NCBI GenBank assembly: GCA_016197405.1
Contig: JACPVR010000009.1
Span: forward strand, 41,020-105,019
Length of the DNA: 64,000 nucleotides
Direction: 5' to 3'
Source: Mycobacterium sp.
GTDB lineage: Bacteria; Actinomycetota; Actinomycetes; Mycobacteriales; Mycobacteriaceae
Part shown: one piece after another, positions 36,817 through 46,933 of the stretch
Position numbering within the stretch: the stretch's first letter is position 1
How the letters are laid out: each line of letters starts with the position of its first letter
Made by a program: the position numbers and the translations under genes
The notes under the pieces: model-generated
What the model was told of the DNA's origin: nothing
Databases searched by the model: none
Seen by the model: only the letters and a program-made list of their open reading frames with translations

Positions 36817-38196
36817 GTGCACACCAGAAGCGCTCGACGCCAGGTACATCCGCTGTGGTGGGCAGTGGCCCTCATCGCCACCATCGTGGCGCTCGTCGCG
36901 GTCTGTGTGGCGTCCTTCGCCGGAGTCTTCAAGAACTACCTAACGGTCACCGTCACCTCTGACCGCACCGGCTTGATCATGGAGACGGGCGCGAAGGTCA
37001 AGATGCGGGGTGTCGAGGTGGGCCGGGTTGCCGGTATCGCCGGCGGTACGCAGCCCGTCAGTCTCCGGTTGGAGATCTTTCCGGACCAGGTCGCCAGAAT
37101 TCCGGAGAATGTGGAAGTCGAGATCAAGGCCACCACAGCCTTCGGCGCCAAGTACGTCGATCTCATCCTGCCCGATAACCCCAGCACGGCCCGGCTGGCT
37201 GCCGGTACCGTGCTTCGTTCGCGCAATGTCGGAACCGAGGTCAACACCGTCTTCGACAGCCTGGTCGGCATCCTGCATCAGGTCGACGTGGCCAAGCTCA
37301 ATTCGGTGCTCACCGCATTGTCCGAGGGCTTCCGCGGTAAAGGCGAGAAGATGGGCCAAGCCACCACCGCCGCCAATGAGGTCCTGCAGGCCCTGAATCC
37401 GCGGATGGACACCGTCGCCGAAGACTGGCGCTCGTTCAAGGGATTCAGCGACGCCTACGGCGCCGCGGCCAAGGACATCATGTCCACGCTGGACGCCGCC
37501 GGCACGACAAGCACCACGATCGCCGACAATGCCGGGAGCCTGGATTCCCTGCTGCTCAACGTATCCGGATTCGCCCACAGTGGTATCACGCTGCTGTCCT
37601 CGAAGGACACCTTCATCGAAGGTGTCAACGTCCTGGAACCGACGACGGCGCTGCTGCTCAAGTACAACCCCGAATACACCTGCACAATCCAGGGTTCGAA
37701 GCTCTTCCTCGACGTCGCGGGCAACAAATGGTTCGGCGGCAATGGACGCACGGTCTACCTCGATGCCGGCATCTCACCGGGCGACGACCTCTACACCTAT
37801 CCGGAGAACCTGCCGGTGGTCGCGGCCAAGGGCGGCCCGGGCGGCAGGCCGGGCTGCGGTTCACTCCCGGACGTCGCCAAGAACTTTCCCGTCCGCCAGC
37901 TGATCACCAACACCGGCTTCGGCACCGGGTTGGACTGGCGTCCCAACCCCGGTATCGGTCAGACCTGCGCGGTGGACTACTTCCCCGTTACGCGCGCTGC
38001 TCCCGAGCCGCCGCACGTGGGGACATGTATGCCGGGACCCGCGCCGGGCCCGCCGCCCCCGTATCCGGGTGGGCCGCCGTACGGAGCGCCGTGGTACGCG
38101 GCAGACGGGACACCCCTGTACCCCGGTCTTCCGCAGGAAGCGCCGGCTCCGGATCCGCAGCCGGTTCCGCCTCCAGCGACTCCCCCCTCACCGTAA
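36817..38196 (+). CDS. mceA: Mce family protein A
   Basis: 459 residues; GTG start. One N-terminal membrane helix (WWAVALIATIVALVAVCVAS), an MCE beta-barrel domain (about 40-120: GLIMETGAKVKMRGVEVGRV), a long helical needle region, and a proline/glycine-rich tail (PGPPPPYPGGPPYG). Subunit A of the Mce heterohexamer that carries hydrophobic substrates across the periplasm. No RGD motif is seen. Confidence 0.95.
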   Translation: MHTRSARRQVHPLWWAVALIATIVALVAVCVASFAGVFKNYLTVTVTSDRTGLIMETGAKVKMRGVEVGRVAGIAGGTQPVSLRLEIFPDQVARIPENVEVEIKATTAFGAKYVDLILPDNPSTARLAAGTVLRSRNVGTEVNTVFDSLVGILHQVDVAKLNSVLTALSEGFRGKGEKMGQATTAANEVLQALNPRMDTVAEDWRSFKGFSDAYGAAAKDIMSTLDAAGTTSTTIADNAGSLDSLLLNVSGFAHSGITLLSSKDTFIEGVNVLEPTTALLLKYNPEYTCTIQGSKLFLDVAGNKWFGGNGRTVYLDAGISPGDDLYTYPENLPVVAAKGGPGGRPGCGSLPDVAKNFPVRQLITNTGFGTGLDWRPNPGIGQTCAVDYFPVTRAAPEPPHVGTCMPGPAPGPPPPYPGGPPYGAPWYAADGTPLYPGLPQEAPAPDPQPVPPPATPPSP

Positions 38197-38220
38197 CCAG
38201 GAAGCCGAGGACACCCGCCC

Positions 38221-39249
38221 GTGAATCGCAATCTCCGGCGCGCGACGATAAGCCTGACGATCTTCGTGATCGTCTGTCTGGTAGGGACATTCGCACTGCT
38301 TGGCATCTTCTCCCAGTTCAGGTTCTCCAGTGAGCAGCAGTACCGAGCCGAGTTCGCCGACGTAAGCGGTTTGAACGAAGGTGATTTCGTTCGGATCGCC
38401 GGTGTCGAAGTCGGAAAGGTCAAGCGCGTCACGGTCAACGACGCTTCACTGGCCGTGGTGGATTTCACCGTCGATCCGACGGTGGTGCTCACCGAGTCCA
38501 GCAAGGCCGCGGTCCGCTGGGAGAACCCGATCGGTGACCGGTACCTGGCGCTGACCGAAGGCAGAGGCGAGCAGCGCAAGCTGCGCCCCGGTGGAACCAT
38601 CGCACTGGCCAATACCGAACCCGCACTGGACCTCGACACCCTGCTCGGTGGCTTCCGGCCGCTCTTCCGGGCGCTGGATCCGCAACAGGTCAATGCGCTG
38701 TCCGGACAACTCATCGAAGCGTTCCAGGGTGAAGGTGCCACCATCAACTCGTTCCTGAGTCAGGCCGCGACGGTGACGAGCACGCTCGCCGATCGAGATG
38801 AACTGATCGGTCAGGTGATCGACAACCTGGATTCCGTGATGGGTTCCTTCGGTGAGCAGAACAAGCAGTTCGCCAAGTCCGTCGATTCGTTGTCACAGTT
38901 GATCGACGGCCTTGCCGCACGCAGATCCGACATCACGAACTCGGTGGCCTACACCAACGCCGCGGCATCGTCGATAGCCGATCTGCTCAGCCAAGTCCGC
39001 AAGCCGTTCAACGACTCGGTTCAGCAGACTGATCGCGTGGCGTCGATCGTGGCGACCGATCACGAATGGTTCGACAATTACCTTGAGACACTGCCCCATT
39101 CGTACAAGGTGCTCAGCAGGCTGGGGATCATGGGCGATTTCTTCACCTTTTACCTGTGTGACCTGATCTTGAAGGTCAACGGGAAAGGCGGGCAGCCGGT
39201 CTATGTGAAGCTGGCCGGACAGGACACCGGGCGGTGTGCCGCCAAGTGA
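38221..39249 (+). CDS. mceB: Mce family protein B
   Basis: 342 residues; GTG start. N-terminal membrane helix (LTIFVIVCLVGTFALLGIF), MCE domain with GLNEGDFVRIAGVEVGKVK, then a helical needle region with GRGEQRKLRPGGTIAL and an acid/Ser-rich stretch ending in a Cys-containing C-terminus (DTGRCAAK). Lies 24 bp after mceA; its stop overlaps the mceC start (GTGA). Confidence 0.95.
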   Translation: MNRNLRRATISLTIFVIVCLVGTFALLGIFSQFRFSSEQQYRAEFADVSGLNEGDFVRIAGVEVGKVKRVTVNDASLAVVDFTVDPTVVLTESSKAAVRWENPIGDRYLALTEGRGEQRKLRPGGTIALANTEPALDLDTLLGGFRPLFRALDPQQVNALSGQLIEAFQGEGATINSFLSQAATVTSTLADRDELIGQVIDNLDSVMGSFGEQNKQFAKSVDSLSQLIDGLAARRSDITNSVAYTNAAASSIADLLSQVRKPFNDSVQQTDRVASIVATDHEWFDNYLETLPHSYKVLSRLGIMGDFFTFYLCDLILKVNGKGGQPVYVKLAGQDTGRCAAK

Positions 39250-40562
39250 AGTCCTTTGCAGAGCGCAATACTTTCGTCATCGGCGCCGTAGGCGCGATCG
39301 TCGTCGTCGGGATCGTCTGGTTGTCGCTGGAGTACGACAAGCTGCCCTTCTTCAACGACTCGAAACAGTACTCGGCCTACTTCACCGAAGCCGGCGGACT
39401 CCAGTCGGGTGCGGCCGTCCAGGTCGCCGGTTCCCGGGTCGGCGAGGTCTCCTCGGTCGACCTCGACGGTGCGCGGGTACTCGTCACATTCGATGTCGAC
39501 GAAGGTGTCCGGCTCGGAGAGCAGAGCGAAGCCAAAGTCAGGACCAAGAGCTTGCTGGGCGCCAAGGTCCTCGAGATCACCCCCCGCGGCGAAGGCCAGC
39601 TCACGCAGACGATTCCGGTGGAGCGCACCAAGGCTCCCTACCAATTGCCCGATGCGCTCGAAGGTCTGTCCACGACGATCGAGGGCCTGAACACCACGCA
39701 GGTGTCCGACTCGTTGGCAACCCTCGCCGAGACCTTCAAGGACTCGCCACCGGCGCTCAAAGCAGCGGTGCAGGGTGTCGGGAGGTTCTCGCAGGTACTC
39801 AGCACCCGCGACTCCGCATTACGCAACCTACTCGCCAACGCGAACAAGGCGACGACGGTGCTCTCCGATCGCGCGCAGGCGATCGCCAAGCTCGTCAGCG
39901 ACAGCAATGCACTGCTGGCCGAGTTGCGCACCCAAACCGATGCGCTGTCACAGATTTCGGGGAATCTGACCGCCCTGGCCGGACAGCTGCATGTGTTCAT
40001 CAGCGACAACAAGGCACAGCTGCGGCCCGCCCTGGACAAACTCAACACTGTCCTGTCCATCGTCGACAACCGCAAGGCCGGGCTGCAGCAGGCCATCAAG
40101 TATCTCAACCAGTATGCGATGTCACTTGGCGAATCTGTCGCCTCGGGCCCGTTCTTCAAGGCCTACATCGCCAATCTGCTCCCAGGTCAGTTCATCCAGC
40201 CGTTCGTCGACGCGGCGTTCAAGGACCTCGGTGTCGATCCCAACGTTCTGTTGCCCTCGCAGCGCACCGACCCGCAGATCGGGCAGCCGGCCACACCGCC
40301 GCTGCCGGTGCCCTTCCCACGCACCGGTCAGGCTGGTGAACCCAGATTGAGCGTGCCCGATGCCATCACCGGCAATCCCGGCGACCAGCAGTGCGGCCCG
40401 CCCGGGATTCCCCTACCGGGGCCGGGGTGCTACCCGTACCGAGAGCCGGCGCCCGCTCCCGCACCTGGCGGTCCGCCTCCGGGGCCGCCGGCCCTGATGC
40501 CGAGCCCAGCGTCCGGTGATCAGACCACCCCACAGGCCGATCCATCCGATGGAGGACAGTGA
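39246..40562 (+). CDS. mceC: Mce family protein C
   Basis: 438 residues from the GTG at 39246 that overlaps the mceB stop; an earlier in-frame GTG at 39234 is possible. Membrane helix VIGAVGAIVVVGIVWLSL, MCE domain (GLQSGAAVQVAGSRVGEV), long Ala/Leu helices and a Pro-rich tail (APAPGGPPPGPPAL). Subunit C of the transporter needle. Confidence 0.95.
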   Translation: MKSFAERNTFVIGAVGAIVVVGIVWLSLEYDKLPFFNDSKQYSAYFTEAGGLQSGAAVQVAGSRVGEVSSVDLDGARVLVTFDVDEGVRLGEQSEAKVRTKSLLGAKVLEITPRGEGQLTQTIPVERTKAPYQLPDALEGLSTTIEGLNTTQVSDSLATLAETFKDSPPALKAAVQGVGRFSQVLSTRDSALRNLLANANKATTVLSDRAQAIAKLVSDSNALLAELRTQTDALSQISGNLTALAGQLHVFISDNKAQLRPALDKLNTVLSIVDNRKAGLQQAIKYLNQYAMSLGESVASGPFFKAYIANLLPGQFIQPFVDAAFKDLGVDPNVLLPSQRTDPQIGQPATPPLPVPFPRTGQAGEPRLSVPDAITGNPGDQQCGPPGIPLPGPGCYPYREPAPAPAPGGPPPGPPALMPSPASGDQTTPQADPSDGGQ

Positions 40563-41848
40563 TGAAGTCACGCAAGTGGCGGATATCCCTCGGGATTGTG
40601 CTCGTCGCATTGTCGGTCTGCGGTATCGCCATGCAGGCACGCGTGATCGACACCCTGGACCGCAAATACATCGTTGCCTATTTCGACAACAGCAACGGGC
40701 TGTTCACGGGTGACGAGATACGCATCCTGGGGGTTCGCGTCGGCCGCATCGAGACCATCGAACCGCAGCCGCAACGGGCCAAGATCACATTCTGGATAGC
40801 CGGCAAGTACCAGGTGCCGGCGGACGCCAAAGCAGCCATCATCGCCCCCCAGTTGGTGACCGCCCGCGCCATCCAGCTGACGCCCGCCTACACCGGTGGG
40901 CCCACCATGTCAGACGGTGCCGTCATCCCTCAGGACCGCACCGCCGTACCCCTGGAGTGGGACGATCTCCGTGAGCAGCTGCAAAAGCTCACCGACGCGC
41001 TACAGCCCACCAGCCCGGGCGGGGTGAGCACACTGGGCGCGTTCATCGACACCGCAGCGGCGAACCTGCGCGGTCAGGGTGCCGATATGCGCGAGACGCT
41101 AAAGACGATGTCCCAGGCATTTTCGGCGCTCGGCGATCACAGTGACGATATGTTCGCCACGATCAAGAACCTGTCCGTCGTGGTGTCCGCGCTGCAGGAC
41201 AGCTCGAGCCTGCTGGGTCAACTCAACGACAACTTTGCGGCGGCCACGGCAGCGGTCGCTTCCTCCCCCGATTCGGTGGGCACGGCGATCAAGAGTCTCA
41301 ACGATGTGGTGGGAGAGACGACCGATTTCATCTCCGACAACCGCGAGACGCTGGGCACCACCACCGACAAACTCGCATCGGTGACCACCGCCGTGCATGA
41401 CAGCATCGACGACGTGGAGCAATCTCTGCACCTGTTCCCGAGCACTCTGCAGAACTTCATCAACATCTACCAGCCGACGCAGCAAGGCATCACCGGCGCC
41501 CTCACCCTGCAGAACTTCGCCAACCCGATCTCGTTCCTGTGCGGCGGAATTCAGGCGGCGTCCCGACTGAACGCCGAACAGTCGGCCAAACTGTGTGCCC
41601 AGTACCTGGCCCCCATCGTCAAGAACCGTCAGTACAACTTCTTTCCGCTGGGCGCGAACTACGTCGTCGGAGAAGCGGCTCGACCCAATGAGCTCACCTA
41701 TTCCGAGGATTGGCTGCGGCCCGACTTCCGGCCCGCACCCGCTCCCCCGCCGCCCGATGACACCGAATCCGGACCTCCGGTTCCCGCCCAGCCGACAGAT
41801 CCCAGCGCGGGATTGCCAGGCATGATGCTGCCCGGAGGTGGCTCCTGA
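40562..41848 (+). CDS. mceD: Mce family protein D
   Basis: 428 residues from the ATG at 40562 (GGAGG site 6 bp upstream); a GTG one codon earlier is also available. Signal-anchor helix WRISLGIVLVALSVCGIAM, MCE domain with GLFTGDEIRILGVRVGRI, helical needle, and a proline/glycine-rich tail (APAPPPPDDTE). Overlaps mceE by TGATG. Confidence 0.95.
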   Translation: MKSRKWRISLGIVLVALSVCGIAMQARVIDTLDRKYIVAYFDNSNGLFTGDEIRILGVRVGRIETIEPQPQRAKITFWIAGKYQVPADAKAAIIAPQLVTARAIQLTPAYTGGPTMSDGAVIPQDRTAVPLEWDDLREQLQKLTDALQPTSPGGVSTLGAFIDTAAANLRGQGADMRETLKTMSQAFSALGDHSDDMFATIKNLSVVVSALQDSSSLLGQLNDNFAAATAAVASSPDSVGTAIKSLNDVVGETTDFISDNRETLGTTTDKLASVTTAVHDSIDDVEQSLHLFPSTLQNFINIYQPTQQGITGALTLQNFANPISFLCGGIQAASRLNAEQSAKLCAQYLAPIVKNRQYNFFPLGANYVVGEAARPNELTYSEDWLRPDFRPAPAPPPPDDTESGPPVPAQPTDPSAGLPGMMLPGGGS

Positions 41849-42990
41849 TGCGCACCGGCATCGGCAGACGTTGGCATACCGCAGCGGCCACCATCGCGGT
41901 CGTCGTCGCCGGTACCACCGGATGCCAGTGGCATGGCCTGAACTCCCTGCCCATGCCCGGTACCGAAGGCGGTGGTCCGGGCTCCTACACCGTGCAGGCG
42001 CAACTCCCCGATGTCGGTTACATCCAGCAGAACTCGCGGGTTCGGGTGGGTGATGCCAACGTCGGGACGATCACCAAGATCGAACGGCAAGGCTGGCACG
42101 CGCTGGTCACCATGACACTCAACAACGATGTGGTCCTGCCTGCGAACGCCACAGCCAAGGTCGGGCAGACCAGTCTGCTCGGTTCATTGCACATCGAACT
42201 GGCCCCGCCCACCGACGTACCGCCACAGGGCCGGCTTCACCAGGGCTCAGTGATCCCGTTGGAGAGCGCGGGGGCCTATCCCGGCACCGACGAGACGCTC
42301 GCGGCCCTGTCGCTCATGCTCAACGGCGGCGGCATCGGCCAGGTCCAGGACGTCACCGCGGCGTTCGCCACCGCATTCGCGCACCGTGAGACCGACCTCA
42401 AGAGTCTCATAGGACAGATCGATCAGTTCGTCGGGCATCTGAACGCACAGACCGACGACATCATCTCGGCGACAGAGAGTTTCAACGGCCTCGTCGGGCA
42501 GGTCGCCGAACAGAAGCCGGTGCTCGACCGCGCGATCAAGACCATTCCCGACGCCCTGGCGGTGCTGGCCGACCAACGCGGTCACCTCGTCGAGGCCGTC
42601 GATGCGTTCGGGAAGTTCAGCGCGCTGGCCACCGACACCACCAATCAGACCAAGGAGAACCTCGCCAAGGAGCTCAGGGAAGTCGCCCCGGTGCTCGAGT
42701 CCCTTGCCAACGCCGGTCCCGATCTCACCCGGTCGCTGGACTTCCTCGGCACGTTCCCCTGGCCGAAAGGCCCGCTGGACAAATGGATCCGCGGTGACTA
42801 CGCCAACATCACCGCCATCGCCGATCTGACGCTGAGCCGTATCGACAACAACCTGTTCACCGGGACCCGATTCGAGGGAAAGCTCACCGAGCTGGAGATG
42901 CAGTGGGGTCGCACCATCGGCCAACTTCCCAGCCCGTACACGGCCGTCAACCCGCTGGTTGCCCCGTACCACCTCGACCAAGGCCCGTAA
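41848..42990 (+). CDS. mceE: Mce family lipoprotein E (LprK-like)
   Basis: 380 residues. Signal peptide with a lipobox-like VAGTTGC (lipidated Cys about 26), then an MCE domain (YIQQNSRVRVGDANVGTI) and helical region ending QWGRTIGQLPSPYTAV. The lipid-anchored E subunit is typical of mce operons. Four bp separate it from mceF. Confidence 0.95.
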   Translation: MRTGIGRRWHTAAATIAVVVAGTTGCQWHGLNSLPMPGTEGGGPGSYTVQAQLPDVGYIQQNSRVRVGDANVGTITKIERQGWHALVTMTLNNDVVLPANATAKVGQTSLLGSLHIELAPPTDVPPQGRLHQGSVIPLESAGAYPGTDETLAALSLMLNGGGIGQVQDVTAAFATAFAHRETDLKSLIGQIDQFVGHLNAQTDDIISATESFNGLVGQVAEQKPVLDRAIKTIPDALAVLADQRGHLVEAVDAFGKFSALATDTTNQTKENLAKELREVAPVLESLANAGPDLTRSLDFLGTFPWPKGPLDKWIRGDYANITAIADLTLSRIDNNLFTGTRFEGKLTELEMQWGRTIGQLPSPYTAVNPLVAPYHLDQGP

Positions 42991-42994
42991 AAGT

Positions 42995-44401
42995 ATGCGA
43001 CTAAACAGATGGATCAAGATTCAGCTGGCGATCTTCGCCACGGTCGCCGTCGTCGCCGGTGCGGTGATGATCTTCGGCTACATCAAGGTACCGACGATGC
43101 TGGGCATCGGCCGCTACACGGTGACGATGCAGTTACCGAAGGCCGGCGGCCTCTACCCGACGTCCAACGTGACCTACCGCGGGACCGAGGTGGGCAGGGT
43201 CACCGATGTCCGCCTCACCGACGACGCGGTCGAAGCCGTGCTGTCACTACGGTCGGATGTGCCGATCCCGGCAGACCTGAGAGCCGAGGTGCACAGCACG
43301 TCGGCAATCGGTGAGCAGTATGTGGCACTGCTACCGCGCAGCGGCGACGCCCCCGCGCTGAAGGATGGCGACGTGATCCCCCTCGCGGACACCTCGACAC
43401 CGCCGGAGATCGGCGCGCTGCTCGATGCGACGAACCGCGGCCTGCAGGCGATCCCGAAAGACAACCTCAAGACCGTCGTCGACGAAAGCTACACGGCGGT
43501 AGGAGGTCTGGGGCCCGATATCTCCCGGCTGGTCGACGGCACCACCGCGCTGGCCATCGACGCGCAGAACAACCTCGATCCGTTGACCACCCTCATCGAT
43601 CAGTCCAAACCCCTGCTCGATTCGCAAGCCGACTCCGCCGACTCGATCCACACCTGGGCAGCCGAGCTCGCCGACCTGACCGAGCAGGTGAAATCCAACG
43701 ACGGCGCCGTGGCCGGCCTGATCCAGAATGGCGGCCGTGCCGCAGACGAGGCGCGTGCGCTCGTCGACCGGCTCCAGCCGACGCTGCCGGTACTGATGTC
43801 GAATCTGGCCGGTATCGGCAAGCTGGCCCTGACCTACAACCCCGGGATCGAACAACTCCTGGTCCTGCTGCCGATGGGTGTGCAGGTGATGCAGGCCGGC
43901 ACTGTCGCCAACCGCAACAGCAAGAATCCCGGATTGGTGCTGTCGTTCAACCTCAACCTGAACCTGCCACCACCATGCACCACGGGATACCTTCCCGCTC
44001 AACAACAACGCATCCCATCGATGGTGGACACCCCCGACCGTCCCGCCGAAGATCTGTACTGCCGGATCCCGCAAGACTCCTGGAATGCCGTGCGTGGTGC
44101 CCGCAATCTGCCATGTATGACCAAACCCGGCAAGCGTGCGCCGACCGCCAAGATGTGCGCGAGTGACGAGAACTACGTTCCGCTCAACGACGGCTTCAAT
44201 TGGAAAGGCGACCCGAACGGCACGCTGTCCGGGCAGGACATCCCGCAAGCCCCGCCGGGATCACCTGTCGCGACCGCATCCTATGACCCTGCCACCGGGA
44301 ACTATCTGGGGCCGGACGGCCGTGTCTACCAGCAATCCGACCTGGCGCCAACGACGGGAGAAAAGACATGGCAGAGCATGTTGATGCCACCAGCCGGCTA
44401 G
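42995..44401 (+). CDS. mceF: Mce family protein F
   Basis: 468 residues from the ATG at 42995. Membrane helix (LAIFATVAVVAGAVMIFGY), MCE domain (GLYPTSNVTYRGTEVGRV), long needle region with VVDESYTAVGGLGPDISRLV, and a C-terminal tail with several cysteines. Last core subunit; its 3' end overlaps the first Mce-associated gene by 34 bp, an unusually long overlap within the operon. Confidence 0.95.
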   Translation: MRLNRWIKIQLAIFATVAVVAGAVMIFGYIKVPTMLGIGRYTVTMQLPKAGGLYPTSNVTYRGTEVGRVTDVRLTDDAVEAVLSLRSDVPIPADLRAEVHSTSAIGEQYVALLPRSGDAPALKDGDVIPLADTSTPPEIGALLDATNRGLQAIPKDNLKTVVDESYTAVGGLGPDISRLVDGTTALAIDAQNNLDPLTTLIDQSKPLLDSQADSADSIHTWAAELADLTEQVKSNDGAVAGLIQNGGRAADEARALVDRLQPTLPVLMSNLAGIGKLALTYNPGIEQLLVLLPMGVQVMQAGTVANRNSKNPGLVLSFNLNLNLPPPCTTGYLPAQQQRIPSMVDTPDRPAEDLYCRIPQDSWNAVRGARNLPCMTKPGKRAPTAKMCASDENYVPLNDGFNWKGDPNGTLSGQDIPQAPPGSPVATASYDPATGNYLGPDGRVYQQSDLAPTTGEKTWQSMLMPPAG

Positions 44402-44913
44402 ACGAGCACATCCCCGACAGGCGCATCGGATGGTCGCGCAACACGTCAGCGGCGGCGGTGTGCGTCGCAGCCACGGTGGCACTGGCCGCCCTCGGCGGTT
44501 GGACGGGCTACCGAGAACTCAGGCTGCAACACGATCGGCAGACCCGCACCGAAATGCTCACTGCGGCAAGCCAGGGCGCTGTCGACTTGACCACCATCGA
44601 CGTGGCCACCGTTGACGCCGACGTGAAGCGCATCCTCGATGCATCCGCGGGCACCTTCCATGACGATTTCGCCGAGCGGTCTCAGCCGTTCGTCGACGCC
44701 GTCAAACAGGCAAAGTCGAAGACCGAGGGCACCGTCACCGCCGCGGCACTGGAATCGCTCGACGGTAGCGACGCAAAGGTTCTCGTCGCGGTGTCAGTGG
44801 CGACGTCGAATGCCGGTCAAGACGATCCGGGGCCGCGCTCCTGGCGTATGCGCATCAGCGTTCACAAGTCCAACGACACCGTGAAGGTGACCGACGTGCA
44901 GTTCGTCTCATGA
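44368..44913 (+). CDS. Mce-associated membrane protein 1
   Basis: 181 residues: acidic cytoplasmic start, one membrane helix (AAAVCVAATVALAALGGWTGY), then an extracytoplasmic NTF2-like domain (VDADVKRILDASAGTFHDDF, ending VKVTDVQFVS). This layout fits the Mas proteins that follow mce operons and stabilise the transporter. The start is inside mceF in another frame; stop overlaps the next gene by ATGA. Confidence 0.88.
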   Translation: MAEHVDATSRLDEHIPDRRIGWSRNTSAAAVCVAATVALAALGGWTGYRELRLQHDRQTRTEMLTAASQGAVDLTTIDVATVDADVKRILDASAGTFHDDFAERSQPFVDAVKQAKSKTEGTVTAAALESLDGSDAKVLVAVSVATSNAGQDDPGPRSWRMRISVHKSNDTVKVTDVQFVS

Positions 44914-45461
44914 CCGTCATCAGTCCCACCGAAACGGAGATGAGCGTGCCACCCGAAGCCGAAGTCGGGCGGCACATCTCGACAGCCCGGATCGCCGCCT
45001 TTGTCATCCTGCCCGCGATCGTCATGTGTGTGGCTCTCGGCGTGGGTTTCCTCAAGTGGAAGACGGAATCGGCCGGACAGGCCGATGGCGCAGCGGGGTC
45101 CGCAGTCCAAGCGGCCAGTGCAGCCACCATTGCGATCCTGGCTTACCAGCCGGACGACGCCGACAGGCAACTGCATGCGGCCGCGGACCGGACCACCGGC
45201 GATTTCCGCAACGACTATCTCAAGCTCATCAATGACGTCGTCATACCGGGCTCCAAGGAGAAGCGGATCTCGGCAACCGTCACCATCCCGGCTGCCGCGG
45301 CCATATCGGCATCGGAAAACCGGGCCGAGGTATTGGTTTTCATCAATCAAACGACCACGTTCGGCGCAGGATCACAACCGTCGAACTCGATCTCCAGTGT
45401 GAAAGTCACCCTCGTCAGAGAACATGACCGCTGGTTGATATCGCAGTTCGAGCCGATCTGA
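44910..45461 (+). CDS. Mce-associated membrane protein 2
   Basis: 183 residues with one membrane helix (AAFVILPAIVMCVALGVGFL) and an NTF2-like C-terminal domain (DRTTGDFRNDYLKLIND, ending DRWLISQFEPI), the same fold as its upstream neighbour, from which it probably arose by duplication. Last gene of the 10-gene mce operon; convergent with the aldehyde dehydrogenase with only 8 bp between stops. Confidence 0.88.
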   Translation: MTVISPTETEMSVPPEAEVGRHISTARIAAFVILPAIVMCVALGVGFLKWKTESAGQADGAAGSAVQAASAATIAILAYQPDDADRQLHAAADRTTGDFRNDYLKLINDVVIPGSKEKRISATVTIPAAAAISASENRAEVLVFINQTTTFGAGSQPSNSISSVKVTLVREHDRWLISQFEPI

Positions 45462-45469
45462 GCGCCGCG

Positions 45470-46933
45470 CTAGTCGGTCGTATCGGCGCAGTACATCGAC
45501 TTGGTGACCCGGTATGCTTCCAGGCCTTCGGGGCCCAGTTCGCGGCCCCACCCACTGGACTTGACGCCACCGAACGGTGATTGGATATCGAGCTGGTAAT
45601 GGTTGATACCAACCGAACCGGTGTGCATCGCACGCGCGATGTCGATGGCACGGGATCTGTCCTGCGACCACACTGTCCCGGCGAGGCCGAATTCGGTGTC
45701 GTTGGCCAGTCGCACCGCGTCGGCATCGTCTCGATATGCGGTGACGGTGATGACAGGACCGAAGATCTCCTCTTGGGCGATACGGGATCGGTTGTCGACA
45801 TCGGCGAAGACCGTCGGTGAGACGAACCAGCCCCGGGGCTGGTCGGCGGGGACCGATCCGCCGGCGACCAACCGGGCTCCGGACGCACGACCGATCTCGA
45901 TGTACTCCAGCACCGTGTCGCGCTGACGTGCGCTGACCAACGGGCCGATCTCGGTGGTCTCGTCGAGCGGATCGCCAACCGTCAAGCTGTGCGCCAGATC
46001 GGCTATCTCGGAGACGAACTCGCCGTACCGCGACTCCGGCACCAGAATCCGCGAGCTGAGGTGACAGGTCTGTCCGTTGTTGACGAACGACACCTCCCGC
46101 AGCCCGGCAACGGTGGCGTGCAGATCCGCATCGTCGAGAACTATCGCGGCAGATTTGCCGCCCAGCTCCAGGGTCACGGGTCTGATCAGCCGGCCGCACT
46201 CAGCGCCGATGACCCTGCCGGCATCGGTCGATCCGGTGAATGCCACCTTGTCGATTCCGGGATGACCGACCAGATGGGCTCCCGCCGCGGTACCGCCCGG
46301 CACGATACTCAGCACCCCGGGTGGTAGACCGGCGTCCAACGCCGCCGCACCGAAAACCAAGGCGTCCAAGGCCGTCTCCGGGGCTGCCTTGAGCACCACC
46401 GGGCAGCCGGCAGCCAGGGCGGGAGCGATCTTCATGATCGCGAGCGCCTGTGGGTAGTTCCACGGCGTTATCGCTGCCACCACGCCGATCGGTTCCCTGC
46501 GGACGATGGTGTGACCGACGAATGCCGGGCGGGTCTCCTCGGGAACCCAATTGCTTATCAGCCTTGCGTAGTAGGCGACCAGCGCAGCGGGAAAGACCCC
46601 GTTGACTTTGCGTGACAACGTTATCGGCATGCCATTTTCACGACTGACCAGTTGCGCGGTGCCCTCAGACCGGGAGCGTAGCGCGGCCGCGAAACGCTTG
46701 AGCGTGTCGGCCCGCTCGGCGGGTGCCGCCGCCCTCCACTGCGCCGCAGGTTCGCCGTGCGCGGCCGCGACCGCATCGTCGATGTCGGATGCACCGGCAC
46801 AGGGTGCGTGCGCGAAAACCTCACCGGTGGCGGCCTCCACGACGGGGATGGTGTTCTCGGTCCGCCGGAAGGAACCGTCGACGAACAGCCCTTCGGTGCC
46901 TGCAGTCTCGGAAAGGACGGTGAGCCGGGTCAT
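45470..46933 (-). CDS. NAD(P)-dependent aldehyde dehydrogenase 2
   Basis: 487 residues, ALDH superfamily. Motifs: AAITPWNYPQALAIMKIAPALAAGC, FTGSTDAGRVI, catalytic Glu LELGGKSAAI, catalytic Cys NNGQTCHLSSR, and EEIFGPVITV. Its start overlaps the end of the CaiB gene by ATGA, so both are one operon reading toward the mce genes. Probably oxidises an aldehyde released in the island pathway; specificity unknown. Confidence 0.93.
   Translation of the reverse strand: MTRLTVLSETAGTEGLFVDGSFRRTENTIPVVEAATGEVFAHAPCAGASDIDDAVAAAHGEPAAQWRAAAPAERADTLKRFAAALRSRSEGTAQLVSRENGMPITLSRKVNGVFPAALVAYYARLISNWVPEETRPAFVGHTIVRREPIGVVAAITPWNYPQALAIMKIAPALAAGCPVVLKAAPETALDALVFGAAALDAGLPPGVLSIVPGGTAAGAHLVGHPGIDKVAFTGSTDAGRVIGAECGRLIRPVTLELGGKSAAIVLDDADLHATVAGLREVSFVNNGQTCHLSSRILVPESRYGEFVSEIADLAHSLTVGDPLDETTEIGPLVSARQRDTVLEYIEIGRASGARLVAGGSVPADQPRGWFVSPTVFADVDNRSRIAQEEIFGPVITVTAYRDDADAVRLANDTEFGLAGTVWSQDRSRAIDIARAMHTGSVGINHYQLDIQSPFGGVKSSGWGRELGPEGLEAYRVTKSMYCADTTD

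Noticed and set aside
40559..40561. GTG as mceD start
   Set aside because: The ATG one codon later has better spacing from GGAGG; both remain possible and differ by one residue.
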